Part shown: in pieces, positions 1 to 8,071 of the stretch
Layout of the letters: each line of letters opens with the position of its first letter
Position numbering within the stretch: position 1 is the first letter of the stretch
Source of the DNA: Pseudomonas gingeri
Lineage (GTDB): Bacteria > Pseudomonadota > Gammaproteobacteria > Pseudomonadales > Pseudomonadaceae
Assembly: GCF_013385425.1 (NCBI RefSeq)
Contig: NZ_JACAQA010000031.1
Location: forward strand, 38,086 to 102,085
DNA length: 64,000 bases
Direction of reading: 5' to 3'
The notes under the pieces: model-generated
Told to the model about the DNA's origin: nothing
The model's input: the letters and a program-made list of their open reading frames with translations, nothing else
Databases searched by the model: none
Position numbers and translations under genes: made by a program

Positions 1-906
1 CGCCGGGAAATGATCATCAGCCGTGTGCGTCAGCGTCGTGTCGCCGAGCGGGTCCAGGTGTCGGAGCAGGAAGTGAAGAACTTCCTCGCCTCGGACCTGG
101 GCAAGATGCAGCTCTCCGAAGAACTGCACCTGGCCAATATCCTCGTGTCGACCCCGGACAGCGCCAACTCGCAAGTCATCCAGGCCGCCGCGACCCAGGC
201 CCAGGACCTCTACCGGCAACTCAAGCAAGGCGCTGACTTCAGTCAGTTGGCCATTGCCCACTCCGGCAGCGATAACGCCCTGGAAGGCGGCGACATGGGC
301 TGGCGCAAGCCGGCTCAATTGCCACCACCGTTCGACCACATGCTCAGCAGCATGGCGGTTGGCGACATCAGCGAACCGACACGCACCCCAGGGGGCTTCA
401 TTATCCTGAAGGTCCTGGAGAAGCGCGGTGGCGAAACGCAGATGCGCGACGAAGTGCATGTTCGTCACATCCTGATCAAGCCCAACGCCATTCGCAGCGA
501 AGCCGACACCCAAGCCCTGGCGCAGAAGCTCTACGAGCGGATCTCCAACGGCGAAGACTTCGCTACGCTGGCCAAGAGCTTCTCGGAAGACCCGGGCTCG
601 GCGCTTAACGGCGGCGACCTGAACTGGGTCGACCCGAACGCACTGGTACCGGAATTCCGCGAAGTGATGGCCAAGACCCCGCAAGGTGTCCTGTCCAAGC
701 CGTTCAAGACCCAATACGGCTGGCATGTACTGGAAGTCCTTGGCCGTCGCGCCACCGACAGCACCACCCAGGCACGCGAACAGCAAGCCATGACCGTGCT
801 GCGTAACCGCAAATACGATGAAGAGCTGCAAACCTGGCTGCGTCAGATCCGCGACGAAGCCTACGTTGAAATCAAGCTCCCCGGCGCGGAACAGGCGCCA
901 AAGTGA
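1..906 (+). CDS. surA: Periplasmic chaperone / peptidyl-prolyl isomerase SurA (3' part)
   Basis: C-terminal part of SurA, the periplasmic chaperone that escorts unfolded outer-membrane proteins to the BAM complex. The frame is open from base 1, so the signal peptide and most of the N-terminal chaperone module lie upstream of the window. Two parvulin (PpiC) domains are visible: one begins near LHLANILV and ends at GGFIILKVLE, the second begins at VHVRHILIKP and ends at YGWHVLEVLG. A C-terminal helix follows. The stop overlaps the GTG start of pdxA by four bases, so the two are translationally coupled. The order surA-pdxA-rsmA-apaG-apaH is the usual gammaproteobacterial one. Confidence 0.95.
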   Translation, partial: RREMIISRVRQRRVAERVQVSEQEVKNFLASDLGKMQLSEELHLANILVSTPDSANSQVIQAAATQAQDLYRQLKQGADFSQLAIAHSGSDNALEGGDMGWRKPAQLPPPFDHMLSSMAVGDISEPTRTPGGFIILKVLEKRGGETQMRDEVHVRHILIKPNAIRSEADTQALAQKLYERISNGEDFATLAKSFSEDPGSALNGGDLNWVDPNALVPEFREVMAKTPQGVLSKPFKTQYGWHVLEVLGRRATDSTTQAREQQAMTVLRNRKYDEELQTWLRQIRDEAYVEIKLPGAEQAPK

Positions 907-1892
907 AACCCCGGCGTTTCGCGTTGACACCCGGCGAGCCGGCGGGCATTGGTCCAGACCTTTGCCTGCTGCTCGCCTCGCAACCCCAGCCTTACCCCCT
1001 GATTGCCATTACCAGCCGCGACCTGCTTTCCGAGCGGGCCGCGCAACTGGGCGTGGCTGTCAATCTGCTACCTGTGGCGCCAGGCCAGTGGCCCGACCAA
1101 CCGGCAGCGGCGGGTAGCTTGTATGTCTGGGATACCCCGCTGGCGAACCCGGTCATCGCCGGGCAACTGGACCAGGCCAATGCCGCCTTTGTCCTGGAAA
1201 CCCTGACCCGTGCCGGTCAAGGCTGCCTGGACGGCGATTTCGCCGGCATGATCACCGCCCCGGTGCACAAAGGCGTGATCAACGACTCCGGGATCGCCTT
1301 TTCCGGCCACACCGAATTCCTCGCCGACCTGACCCACACCCCCCAGGTGGTGATGCTGCTGGCGACCCGGGGACTGCGCGTGGCCCTGGTGACCACCCAC
1401 CTGCCCCTGCGGCAAGTCGCCGATGCGATTACCCCGGAGCGCCTGGAGCGGGTCACCCGTATCCTGCATTGCGACCTGCGGGAAAAGTTCGGCATTGCCA
1501 ACCCTCGTATCCTGGTCTGCGGGCTCAACCCCCATGCCGGCGAAGGCGGGCACCTGGGTCACGAAGAAATCGACATCATCGAACCGACATTGGAGCGCTT
1601 GCGCGGCGAGGGCATGGACCTGCGTGGCCCGCTGCCTGCCGACACTCTGTTTAACCCCAAATATCTGGAGCACTGCGACGCGGTGCTGGCGATGTACCAC
1701 GACCAGGGCCTGCCCGTGCTGAAATACAAAGGTTTCGGCGCCGCAGTCAACGTGACCCTGGGCTTGCCGATCATCCGCACGTCGGTCGACCACGGCACCG
1801 CCCTGGACCTGGCCGGCAGCGGCAACATCGACACCGGCAGCCTGCAAGTCGCCCTGGAAACCGCCTACCAGATGGCCGAGACCCGTTTATGA
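903..1892 (+). CDS. pdxA: 4-hydroxythreonine-4-phosphate dehydrogenase
   Basis: PdxA oxidises 4-phosphooxy-L-threonine with NAD in the DXP-dependent route to pyridoxal 5'-phosphate (vitamin B6). The 329-residue length is normal. Family landmarks are the N-terminal TPGEPAGIGPD, the metal-site region with SGHTEFLAD, the MYHDQGLPVLK segment and the C-terminal DHGTALDLAG motif. The start is a GTG at 903 that overlaps the surA stop (GTGA), and the stop overlaps the next ATG (ATGA). Cytoplasmic enzyme, cotranscribed with surA and rsmA. Confidence 0.96.
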   Translation: MKPRRFALTPGEPAGIGPDLCLLLASQPQPYPLIAITSRDLLSERAAQLGVAVNLLPVAPGQWPDQPAAAGSLYVWDTPLANPVIAGQLDQANAAFVLETLTRAGQGCLDGDFAGMITAPVHKGVINDSGIAFSGHTEFLADLTHTPQVVMLLATRGLRVALVTTHLPLRQVADAITPERLERVTRILHCDLREKFGIANPRILVCGLNPHAGEGGHLGHEEIDIIEPTLERLRGEGMDLRGPLPADTLFNPKYLEHCDAVLAMYHDQGLPVLKYKGFGAAVNVTLGLPIIRTSVDHGTALDLAGSGNIDTGSLQVALETAYQMAETRL

Positions 1893-2707
1893 CCGAGCAA
1901 TACCAACACCGGGCGCGCAAGCGTTTCGGGCAAAACTTCCTGCACGACGCTGGCGTGATCGACCGCATCCTGCGCGCCATCCATGCCAAACCCGATGACC
2001 GCCTGCTGGAAATCGGCCCGGGCCAGGGCGCCCTGACCGAAGGCCTGCTCAACAGCGGTGCACAACTGGATGTCGTCGAGCTGGACAAGGATCTGGTACC
2101 GATCCTCAATGAGCAATTCGGCAGCCGAGCCAATTTCAACCTGCACCAGGGCGATGCGCTGAAGTTCGACTTCACCAGCCTGAACCCGGCACCCAACAGC
2201 CTGCGGGTGGTCGGCAACCTGCCCTACAACATCTCCACGCCGCTGATCTTCCACCTGCTGCACAACGCCAGCTTGATTCGCGACATGCACTTCATGCTGC
2301 AAAAGGAAGTGGTCGAGCGCCTGGCTGCCGGTCCTGGCGGCGGCGACTGGGGACGCCTGTCGATCATGGTCCAGTACCATTGCCGCGTGGAGCATCTGTT
2401 CAACGTCGGCCCGGGCGCCTTCAACCCGCCGCCCAAGGTCGACTCGGCCATCGTGCGCCTGGTACCCCACGCCGTCCTGCCCCACCCGGCCAAGGATCAT
2501 CGCCTGCTGGAGCGCGTCGTGCGCGAAGCCTTCAACCAGCGTCGCAAAACCTTGCGCAATACCCTCAAGGCGCTGCTCAGCAACGCCGAGATCGAAGCCG
2601 CCGGCGTCGACGGCAGCCTGCGTCCGGAACAGCTCGACCTGGCCGCCTTCGTGCGCCTGGCCGACAAACTCAGTGAGCAAGCCGTCACAGCCCCCGACGT
2701 CGACTGA
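1889..2707 (+). CDS. rsmA: 16S rRNA (A1518/A1519-N6,N6)-dimethyltransferase
   Basis: RsmA (KsgA) dimethylates two adjacent adenosines in the 3'-terminal helix 45 of 16S rRNA during 30S maturation, using S-adenosylmethionine. At 272 residues it is full length. The sequence shows RKRFGQNFLHD at the N-terminus, the SAM-binding EIGPGQGALTE motif and the catalytic NLPYNIST motif. It overlaps pdxA by four bases and is followed by an imperfect hairpin before apaG. Confidence 0.96.
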   Translation: MTEQYQHRARKRFGQNFLHDAGVIDRILRAIHAKPDDRLLEIGPGQGALTEGLLNSGAQLDVVELDKDLVPILNEQFGSRANFNLHQGDALKFDFTSLNPAPNSLRVVGNLPYNISTPLIFHLLHNASLIRDMHFMLQKEVVERLAAGPGGGDWGRLSIMVQYHCRVEHLFNVGPGAFNPPPKVDSAIVRLVPHAVLPHPAKDHRLLERVVREAFNQRRKTLRNTLKALLSNAEIEAAGVDGSLRPEQLDLAAFVRLADKLSEQAVTAPDVD

Positions 2708-2715
2708 CCCCATCG

Positions 2716-2748
2716 GTAGCAGGCCAGCGCGCATGTCTGGCCTACTAC
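2716..2748 (+). terminator. Hairpin after rsmA
   Basis: An imperfect inverted repeat, GTAGcAGGCCAG with CTGGCCTaCTAC, forms a 12-pair stem with one mismatch and a 9-base loop just after the rsmA stop. There is no T-tract, so it may attenuate or process the transcript rather than terminate it. Confidence 0.4.
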
Positions 2749-2814
2749 CCGGGACTTGACCTAGACTGGGCTTCGTCCAGCGTCTCTTGCGCTTCAGCTT
2801 CCAAGGCCTCTTGC

Positions 2815-3195
2815 ATGTCCGATCCTCGTTACCAGGTCGACGTCAGCGTCGTCACCCGCTTCCTTGCAGAACAATCGCAACCCGAGCAGAACCGCTTTGC
2901 CTTTGCCTACACCATCACGGTGCGGAACAACGGCGAACTGCCCGCCAGGTTGATGTCGCGGCACTGGGTGATCACCGATGGCGACGGTCACGTGGAAGAA
3001 GTTCGCGGTGCCGGTGTCGTCGGTCAGCAACCGCTGATCGAGGTCGGCCAGAGCCATACCTACAGCAGCGGCACGGTGATGACGACGAAAGTCGGCAACA
3101 TGCAGGGCACCTACGAGATGGTGGCCGAGGACGGCAAGCGCTTCAACGCCGTGATCGCCCCCTTCCGCCTTGCCGTACCCGGGGCCCTGCACTGA
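2815..3195 (+). CDS. apaG: ApaG family protein
   Basis: Small 126-residue cytoplasmic protein with the ApaG/DUF525 beta-sandwich fold. The diagnostic stretch VRGAGVVGQQP followed by GQSHTYSSGT is present. Its biochemical role is not settled; it is nearly always encoded between rsmA and apaH, and its stop overlaps the apaH start (TGATG), indicating coupling. A longer reading from 2787 is in another frame and is not needed. Confidence 0.93.
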   Translation: MSDPRYQVDVSVVTRFLAEQSQPEQNRFAFAYTITVRNNGELPARLMSRHWVITDGDGHVEEVRGAGVVGQQPLIEVGQSHTYSSGTVMTTKVGNMQGTYEMVAEDGKRFNAVIAPFRLAVPGALH

Positions 3196-4070
3196 TGGCG
3201 GTGTATGCCGTCGGTGACCTGCAAGGCTGTCTGGAACCGCTCAAGTGCCTGCTCGAACGCGTCAAGTTCGACCCTACCCGCGATAAGCTGTGGCTGGTGG
3301 GCGACCTGGTCAACCGGGGCCCGCAATCCCTGGAGACCCTGCGCTTTCTCTACGGTATGCGCGAATCGCTGGTCTGTGTGCTGGGCAATCATGACCTGCA
3401 CCTGCTCGCCGCCGGGCACAATATCGAGCGCCTGAAAAAAAGCGACACGCTGCGTGAGATCCTCGACGCCCCGGATCGGGCCGATCTGCTGGACTGGCTG
3501 CGCCGCCAGAAGCTGCTGCACCACGACGCCGAGCGCAACATCGCCCTGGTCCACGCTGGCATCCCCCCCCAGTGGACGCTGAAGAAAGCGCTCAAATACG
3601 CCGCCGAAGTGGAAACCGCCTTGCGCGACGACAACCTGCTGACGCTTTTCCTCGACGGCATGTACGGCAATGAGCCGAACAAGTGGGACGGCGATCTGCA
3701 GGGCGTGGCCCGCCTGCGGGTGATCACCAACTATTTCACGCGGATGCGCTTCTGCACCGCCGACGGCAAGCTCGACCTCAAGGGCAAGGAAGGCGCCGAC
3801 ACCGCCCCCCGCGGCTACGCCCCCTGGTTCAGCTACAAGGAGCGCAAGACCCAGGGCCTGAAGATCATCTTCGGCCACTGGGCCGCCCTTGAAGGCCGAT
3901 GCGACGAGCCCGGGATCTTCGCCCTCGACACCGGTTGTGTCTGGGGCGGGGCCATGACCCTGATGAACGTCGATACCGGCGAGCTTCTGACCTGCAAGTG
4001 CGATGCCCAGGGTGGCGTTGCTCCGCCACCGACCCTGGCCGAGCGCTTCCGGGCCTGGTTATATCGCTAG
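3195..4070 (+). CDS. apaH: Bis(5'-nucleosyl)-tetraphosphatase, symmetrical
   Basis: ApaH hydrolyses diadenosine tetraphosphate to two ADP and also decaps Np4-capped RNA. It belongs to the calcineurin-like metallophosphatases. Metal-binding motifs are YAVGDLQGC, WLVGDLVNRGP, VLGNHDLHLL and the FGHWAA segment near the C-terminus. The ATG at 3195 overlaps the apaG stop and gives 291 residues, a normal length; the same frame stays open upstream to 2787, but that part is antisense to nothing useful and overlaps apaG. Confidence 0.95.
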   Translation: MAVYAVGDLQGCLEPLKCLLERVKFDPTRDKLWLVGDLVNRGPQSLETLRFLYGMRESLVCVLGNHDLHLLAAGHNIERLKKSDTLREILDAPDRADLLDWLRRQKLLHHDAERNIALVHAGIPPQWTLKKALKYAAEVETALRDDNLLTLFLDGMYGNEPNKWDGDLQGVARLRVITNYFTRMRFCTADGKLDLKGKEGADTAPRGYAPWFSYKERKTQGLKIIFGHWAALEGRCDEPGIFALDTGCVWGGAMTLMNVDTGELLTCKCDAQGGVAPPPTLAERFRAWLYR

Positions 4071-4105
4071 ACTGTACGACCTACCTGCCCCAGATGGAGC
4101 CCATC

Positions 4106-4435
4106 ATGACCGAATTCAAACGTATCCCGCCCGAACAAGCCCAGGCCCTGCGCGAGCAGGGCGCCGTGGTCGTCGACGTCCGCGACCCACAGACCTTTGC
4201 CCTGAACCACATCAGTGGCGCCCGTCACCTGGACAACCACAACATCGCCGATTTCATTCGCGCCGCCGACCTCGACGCGCCCACGGTGGTGTGCTGCTAC
4301 CACGGCAATTCGAGCCAGAGCGCGGCCGCCTACCTGGTCAGCCAGGGCTTCAGTGACGTCTACAGCCTGGACGGTGGCTTTGAGCTGTGGCGCACGACCT
4401 ATCCGTCAGAAATTGCTCAAGATATTTCCGAATAA
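4106..4435 (+). CDS. glpE: Thiosulfate sulfurtransferase GlpE (single-domain rhodanese)
   Basis: Single rhodanese domain of 109 residues that moves sulfane sulfur from thiosulfate to thiophilic acceptors in the cytoplasm. The active-site loop CYHGNSS places the catalytic cysteine at residue 64. The start MTEFKRIPPEQ was chosen because it matches the family N-terminus; an in-frame ATG four codons upstream is possible. It lies 35 bases after apaH, likely in the same transcript, and is followed by a GC-rich hairpin. Confidence 0.9.
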   Translation: MTEFKRIPPEQAQALREQGAVVVDVRDPQTFALNHISGARHLDNHNIADFIRAADLDAPTVVCCYHGNSSQSAAAYLVSQGFSDVYSLDGGFELWRTTYPSEIAQDISE

Positions 4436-4452
4436 TTTTTTTCTGCCGCTGG

Positions 4453-4473
4453 AGCCCGCGGGATTCGCGGGCT
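4453..4473 (+). terminator. Hairpin after glpE
   Basis: AGCCCGCG / CGCGGGCT, an 8-bp perfect stem with a 5-base loop, sits 17 bases past the glpE stop. There is no downstream T-tract, so termination efficiency is uncertain. Confidence 0.45.
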
Positions 4474-4517
4474 AGAGCCTTTCCTGACGAACGGTCAGGC
4501 GTAACTAATTGCTCATC

Positions 4518-4552
4518 TTGACTTGCCCCCGCCGATTCCGAACTATCCTTAA
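4518..4552 (+). promoter_or_regulatory. Candidate stress promoter upstream of prkA
   Basis: TTGACT is followed by the extended -10-like CTATCCTTAA, one mismatch from the CTAYACTTAA pattern favoured by RpoS. The E. coli homologue yeaG is RpoS-dependent, which makes the match plausible. The spacing is 17-19 depending on which hexamer is chosen. The rest of 4436-4736 is a long 5' region with no gene. Confidence 0.4.
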
Positions 4553-4736
4553 GCGCAGGCCATCCAAATCAGGGGAGAGCCGGTACACCGGCGTACGGGT
4601 CATCGGTAGTAATTTTCAAAGTGATCATCGCTTTGAAGGTGTTCTGGGGGGTAAACGGCAACGGCTTTCGCGGTTGCATGCCAGCACTGGACTGACTGAT
4701 CCGGCACCGGCTCCACGTATCGAGCGAGGTGACGTC

Positions 4737-6659
4737 ATGAGCATTTTCAGCCATTTCCAACAACGCTTCGAATCCACACGGCAAGAAGAACTCACGCTGC
4801 AGGAGTACCTTGAGCTGTGCAAAAAGGATCGCAGTGCTTACGCGTCGGCAGCTGAACGGCTGCTACTGGCAATCGGCGAACCCGAACTGCTGGATACGTC
4901 CACCAACTCACGGTTGTCGCGCATCTTCTCCAACAAGGTGATCCGGCGCTATCCGGCCTTTGAAGACTTCCACGGGATGGAAGAATGCATCGACCAGATC
5001 GTTTCGTATTTCCGCCACGCCGCCCAAGGCCTGGAAGAGAAGAAACAGATCCTTTACCTGCTCGGCCCCGTCGGCGGCGGTAAATCGTCCCTGGCCGAAA
5101 AGCTGAAACAGCTGATCGAGAAGGTCCCCTTCTACGCCATCAAGGGCTCGCCGGTCTTCGAGTCGCCCCTGGGGTTGTTCAACGCCACTGAAGACGGCGC
5201 GATCCTCGAGGAAGACTTCGGGATTCCACGGCGCTACCTGAACACCATCATGTCGCCCTGGGCGACCAAGCGCCTGGCCGAATTCGGCGGCGACATCAGC
5301 CAGTTCCGGGTGGTCAAGCTCTACCCCTCGATCCTCAACCAGATCGGCGTGGCCAAGACCGAACCGGGCGACGAAAACAACCAGGACATCTCGGCCCTCG
5401 TGGGCAAGGTCGATATCCGCAAACTGGAAGAGTTTCCACAGAACGACGCCGACGCCTACAGCTACTCGGGCGCCCTGTGCCGGGCCAACCAGGGCCTGAT
5501 GGAGTTCGTGGAAATGTTCAAGGCACCGATCAAGGTGCTCCATCCATTGCTCACCGCGACCCAGGAAGGCAACTACAACAGCACCGAAGGCCTGGGGGCC
5601 ATTCCGTTCACCGGGATCCTGCTGGCCCACTCCAACGAATCGGAGTGGCACACCTTCCGTAACAACAAGAACAACGAAGCCTTCATCGACCGGATCTACA
5701 TCGTCAAGGTCCCGTACTGCCTACGGGTCAGCGACGAAGTGAAGATCTACGACAAACTTCTGTTCAACAGCTCCCTGGCCAAGGCCCACTGCGCGCCCGA
5801 CACCCTGAAGATGCTCGCCCAGTTCACCGTGCTCTCACGCCTCAAGGAGCCGGAAAACTCGAACATCTACTCGAAAATGCGCGTGTACGACGGCGAAAAC
5901 CTCAAGGACACCGACCCGAAAGCCAAGTCGATCCAGGAGTACCGCGACAGCGCCGGTGTCGACGAAGGCATGAATGGCCTGTCGACCCGTTTCGCCTTCA
6001 AGATCCTCTCGAAAGTCTTCAACTTCGATCCCCACGAGATCGCCGCCAACCCGGTGCATTTGCTTTATGTGCTGGAGCAGCAGATCGAACAGGAACAGTT
6101 CCAGGCCGAAACCCGTGAGCGCTACCTGCGCTTCCTCAAGGAATACCTGGCACCACGCTATATCGAGTTCATCGGCAAGGAAATCCAGACCGCGTACCTG
6201 GAGTCCTACAGCGAGTACGGCCAGAACATCTTCGACCGCTACGTGCTGTACGCGGACTTCTGGATTCAGGATCAGGAATACCGCGACCCGGAAACCGGCG
6301 AAATCCTCAACCGCGTGGCCCTGAACGAAGAGCTGGAGAAAATCGAAAAACCGGCCGGTATCAGCAATCCGAAGGATTTCCGCAACGAGATCGTCAACTT
6401 CGTCCTGCGTGCCCGGGCCAACAACAATGGCAAGAATCCGACCTGGCTCAGCTACGAGAAGCTGCGGGTGGTGATCGAGAAGAAAATGTTCTCCAACACC
6501 GAGGATCTGCTGCCGGTCATCAGTTTCAACGCCAAAGCCAGCAAAGAGGATCAACAGAAGCACAACGACTTCGTCACCCGCATGGTCGAACGTGGCTACA
6601 CCGACAAACAGGTACGACTGCTCTCCGAGTGGTACCTGCGGGTCAGAAAATCGCAGTAG
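4737..6659 (+). CDS. prkA: PrkA family serine protein kinase (YeaG)
   Basis: Cytoplasmic AAA-domain protein of the PrkA/YeaG family, linked to nitrogen starvation and stationary-phase stress responses. The 640-residue length from the ATG at 4737 matches the family, and GAGG lies just upstream of it; the frame continues open further 5' but without family similarity. The Walker A motif LLGPVGGGKSS lies near residue 105 and the C-terminal part carries the PrkA domain. It heads the conserved trio prkA-yeaH-spoVR, whose products are thought to act together. Confidence 0.94.
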   Translation: MSIFSHFQQRFESTRQEELTLQEYLELCKKDRSAYASAAERLLLAIGEPELLDTSTNSRLSRIFSNKVIRRYPAFEDFHGMEECIDQIVSYFRHAAQGLEEKKQILYLLGPVGGGKSSLAEKLKQLIEKVPFYAIKGSPVFESPLGLFNATEDGAILEEDFGIPRRYLNTIMSPWATKRLAEFGGDISQFRVVKLYPSILNQIGVAKTEPGDENNQDISALVGKVDIRKLEEFPQNDADAYSYSGALCRANQGLMEFVEMFKAPIKVLHPLLTATQEGNYNSTEGLGAIPFTGILLAHSNESEWHTFRNNKNNEAFIDRIYIVKVPYCLRVSDEVKIYDKLLFNSSLAKAHCAPDTLKMLAQFTVLSRLKEPENSNIYSKMRVYDGENLKDTDPKAKSIQEYRDSAGVDEGMNGLSTRFAFKILSKVFNFDPHEIAANPVHLLYVLEQQIEQEQFQAETRERYLRFLKEYLAPRYIEFIGKEIQTAYLESYSEYGQNIFDRYVLYADFWIQDQEYRDPETGEILNRVALNEELEKIEKPAGISNPKDFRNEIVNFVLRARANNNGKNPTWLSYEKLRVVIEKKMFSNTEDLLPVISFNAKASKEDQQKHNDFVTRMVERGYTDKQVRLLSEWYLRVRKSQ

Positions 6660-6689
6660 TAACGGCAGCTGCAAGCGGCTCGCGACAAG

Positions 6690-6719
6690 CCGCAGGCACG
6701 TTTATCGACGTGCCTGCGG
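6690..6719. repeat. Perfect 12-bp hairpin between prkA and yeaH
   Basis: CCGCAGGCACGT and ACGTGCCTGCGG form a perfect 12-bp stem with a TTATCG loop, 30 bases after the prkA stop. No T-tract follows. It is followed by short AGCTT-rich repeats (6740-6785) common in Pseudomonas intergenic DNA. Confidence 0.75.
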
Positions 6720-6799
6720 TGCAGGAGCCGACCGCTTGTCTTTAAGCTTCCAGCTTGGCGCTTGAAGCTTGTAACTTGAAGCTGTCCGGAGGGCTCCTC

Positions 6800-8071
6800 A
6801 TGAGCTATGTGATCGACCGACGTCTCAATGGCAAGAACAAGAGCACGGTGAACCGTCAGCGCTTCCTGCGGCGTTACCGTGACCATATCAAAAAGGCTGT
6901 CGAGGAAGCCGTGAGCCGGCGCTCCATTACCGATATGGAGCATGGCGAGCAAATCAGCATCCCCGGCCGCGATATCGATGAGCCCGTGCTGCACCATGGC
7001 CGTGGCGGCAAGCAGACCGTGGTGCATCCCGGCAACAAGGAATTCACCAGCGGCGAGCATATCCCCCGGCCACCCGGCGGCGGTGGCGGCCGTGGCCCGG
7101 GCAAGGCCGGCAACTCGGGCGAAGGGATGGACGAGTTCTCCTTCCAGATCACCCAGGAAGAGTTTCTCGAGTTCATGTTCGAGGACCTGGAGCTGCCGAA
7201 CCTGGTCAAACGCAACCTCACCGGCACCGACACCTTCAAGACCGTTCGCGCCGGGATCAGCAACGAGGGCAACCCCTCGCGCATCAACATCATCCGCACC
7301 CTGCGCTCGGCCCACGCGCGGCGGATCGCCCTGTCCGGCAGCAGCCGGGCCAAACTCAAGGAAGCCAAGGCCGAGCTGGAGCGTCTGAGACGCGAAGAGC
7401 CGGACAACTTCGGCGATATCCAGGAGATCGAGGCGGAAATCGAGAAACTCAGTGCGCGTATCCATCGCATTCCGTTCCTCGACACCTTCGACCTCAAGTA
7501 CAACCTGCTGGTCAAGCAACCCAACCCCAGTTCCAAGGCCGTTATGTTCTGCCTGATGGACGTGTCCGGCTCCATGACCCAGGCGACCAAGGACATCGCC
7601 AAGCGTTTCTTCATCCTGCTGTACCTGTTTCTCAAGCGGAACTACGACAAGATCGAAGTGGTGTTCATCCGCCATCACACCAGCGCCCGGGAAGTCGACG
7701 AGGAGGAGTTCTTCTACTCGCGGGAAACCGGCGGCACCATTGTTTCCAGTGCACTGAAGCTGATGCAGGAGATCATGGCCGAACGCTACCCGACCAATGA
7801 ATGGAACATCTACGCCGCCCAGGCTTCCGACGGCGACAACTGGAACGATGACTCGCCCATCTGCCGCGACATCCTGATCAACCAGATCATGCCGTTCGTG
7901 CAGTACTACACTTACGTAGAGATCACCCCCCGCGAACATCAGGCCCTGTGGTACGAATACGAACGCATCAGCGAGGCGTTCGGCGATACGTTTGCCCAGC
8001 AGCAGCTGGTGTCGGCCGGCGATATCTACCCGGTCTTCCGTGAACTCTTCCAGCGCAGGTTAGTGACATGA
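6800..8071 (+). CDS. yeaH: DUF444 family protein YeaH
   Basis: A 423-residue DUF444 protein, the invariable neighbour of PrkA. The start MSYVIDRRLNGKNKS is preceded by a GGAGGG sequence; an upstream in-frame ATG at 6755 lies inside intergenic repeats and is rejected. Visible features are a basic N-terminus, a Gly-rich linker (PRPPGGGGGRGPG), a coiled-coil-prone segment (KEAKAELERLRREE) and a von Willebrand A-like module starting at LMDVSGSMTQATKD, a MIDAS-type DxSxS metal site. The stop overlaps the SpoVR-family start by four bases. Confidence 0.93.
   Translation: MSYVIDRRLNGKNKSTVNRQRFLRRYRDHIKKAVEEAVSRRSITDMEHGEQISIPGRDIDEPVLHHGRGGKQTVVHPGNKEFTSGEHIPRPPGGGGGRGPGKAGNSGEGMDEFSFQITQEEFLEFMFEDLELPNLVKRNLTGTDTFKTVRAGISNEGNPSRINIIRTLRSAHARRIALSGSSRAKLKEAKAELERLRREEPDNFGDIQEIEAEIEKLSARIHRIPFLDTFDLKYNLLVKQPNPSSKAVMFCLMDVSGSMTQATKDIAKRFFILLYLFLKRNYDKIEVVFIRHHTSAREVDEEEFFYSRETGGTIVSSALKLMQEIMAERYPTNEWNIYAAQASDGDNWNDDSPICRDILINQIMPFVQYYTYVEITPREHQALWYEYERISEAFGDTFAQQQLVSAGDIYPVFRELFQRRLVT

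Noticed and set aside
1068..1847. Long minus-strand open frames opposite pdxA, rsmA, prkA, dnaG, rpoD, the acyl-CoA dehydrogenases and glcB
   Set aside because: They mirror the codon bias of the real gene on the other strand, have no start signals or recognisable families, and arise from high GC content.
2787..3194. Open extension upstream of apaH
   Set aside because: It overlaps apaG entirely and shows low-complexity Arg-rich sequence; apaH starts at 3195 by family match.
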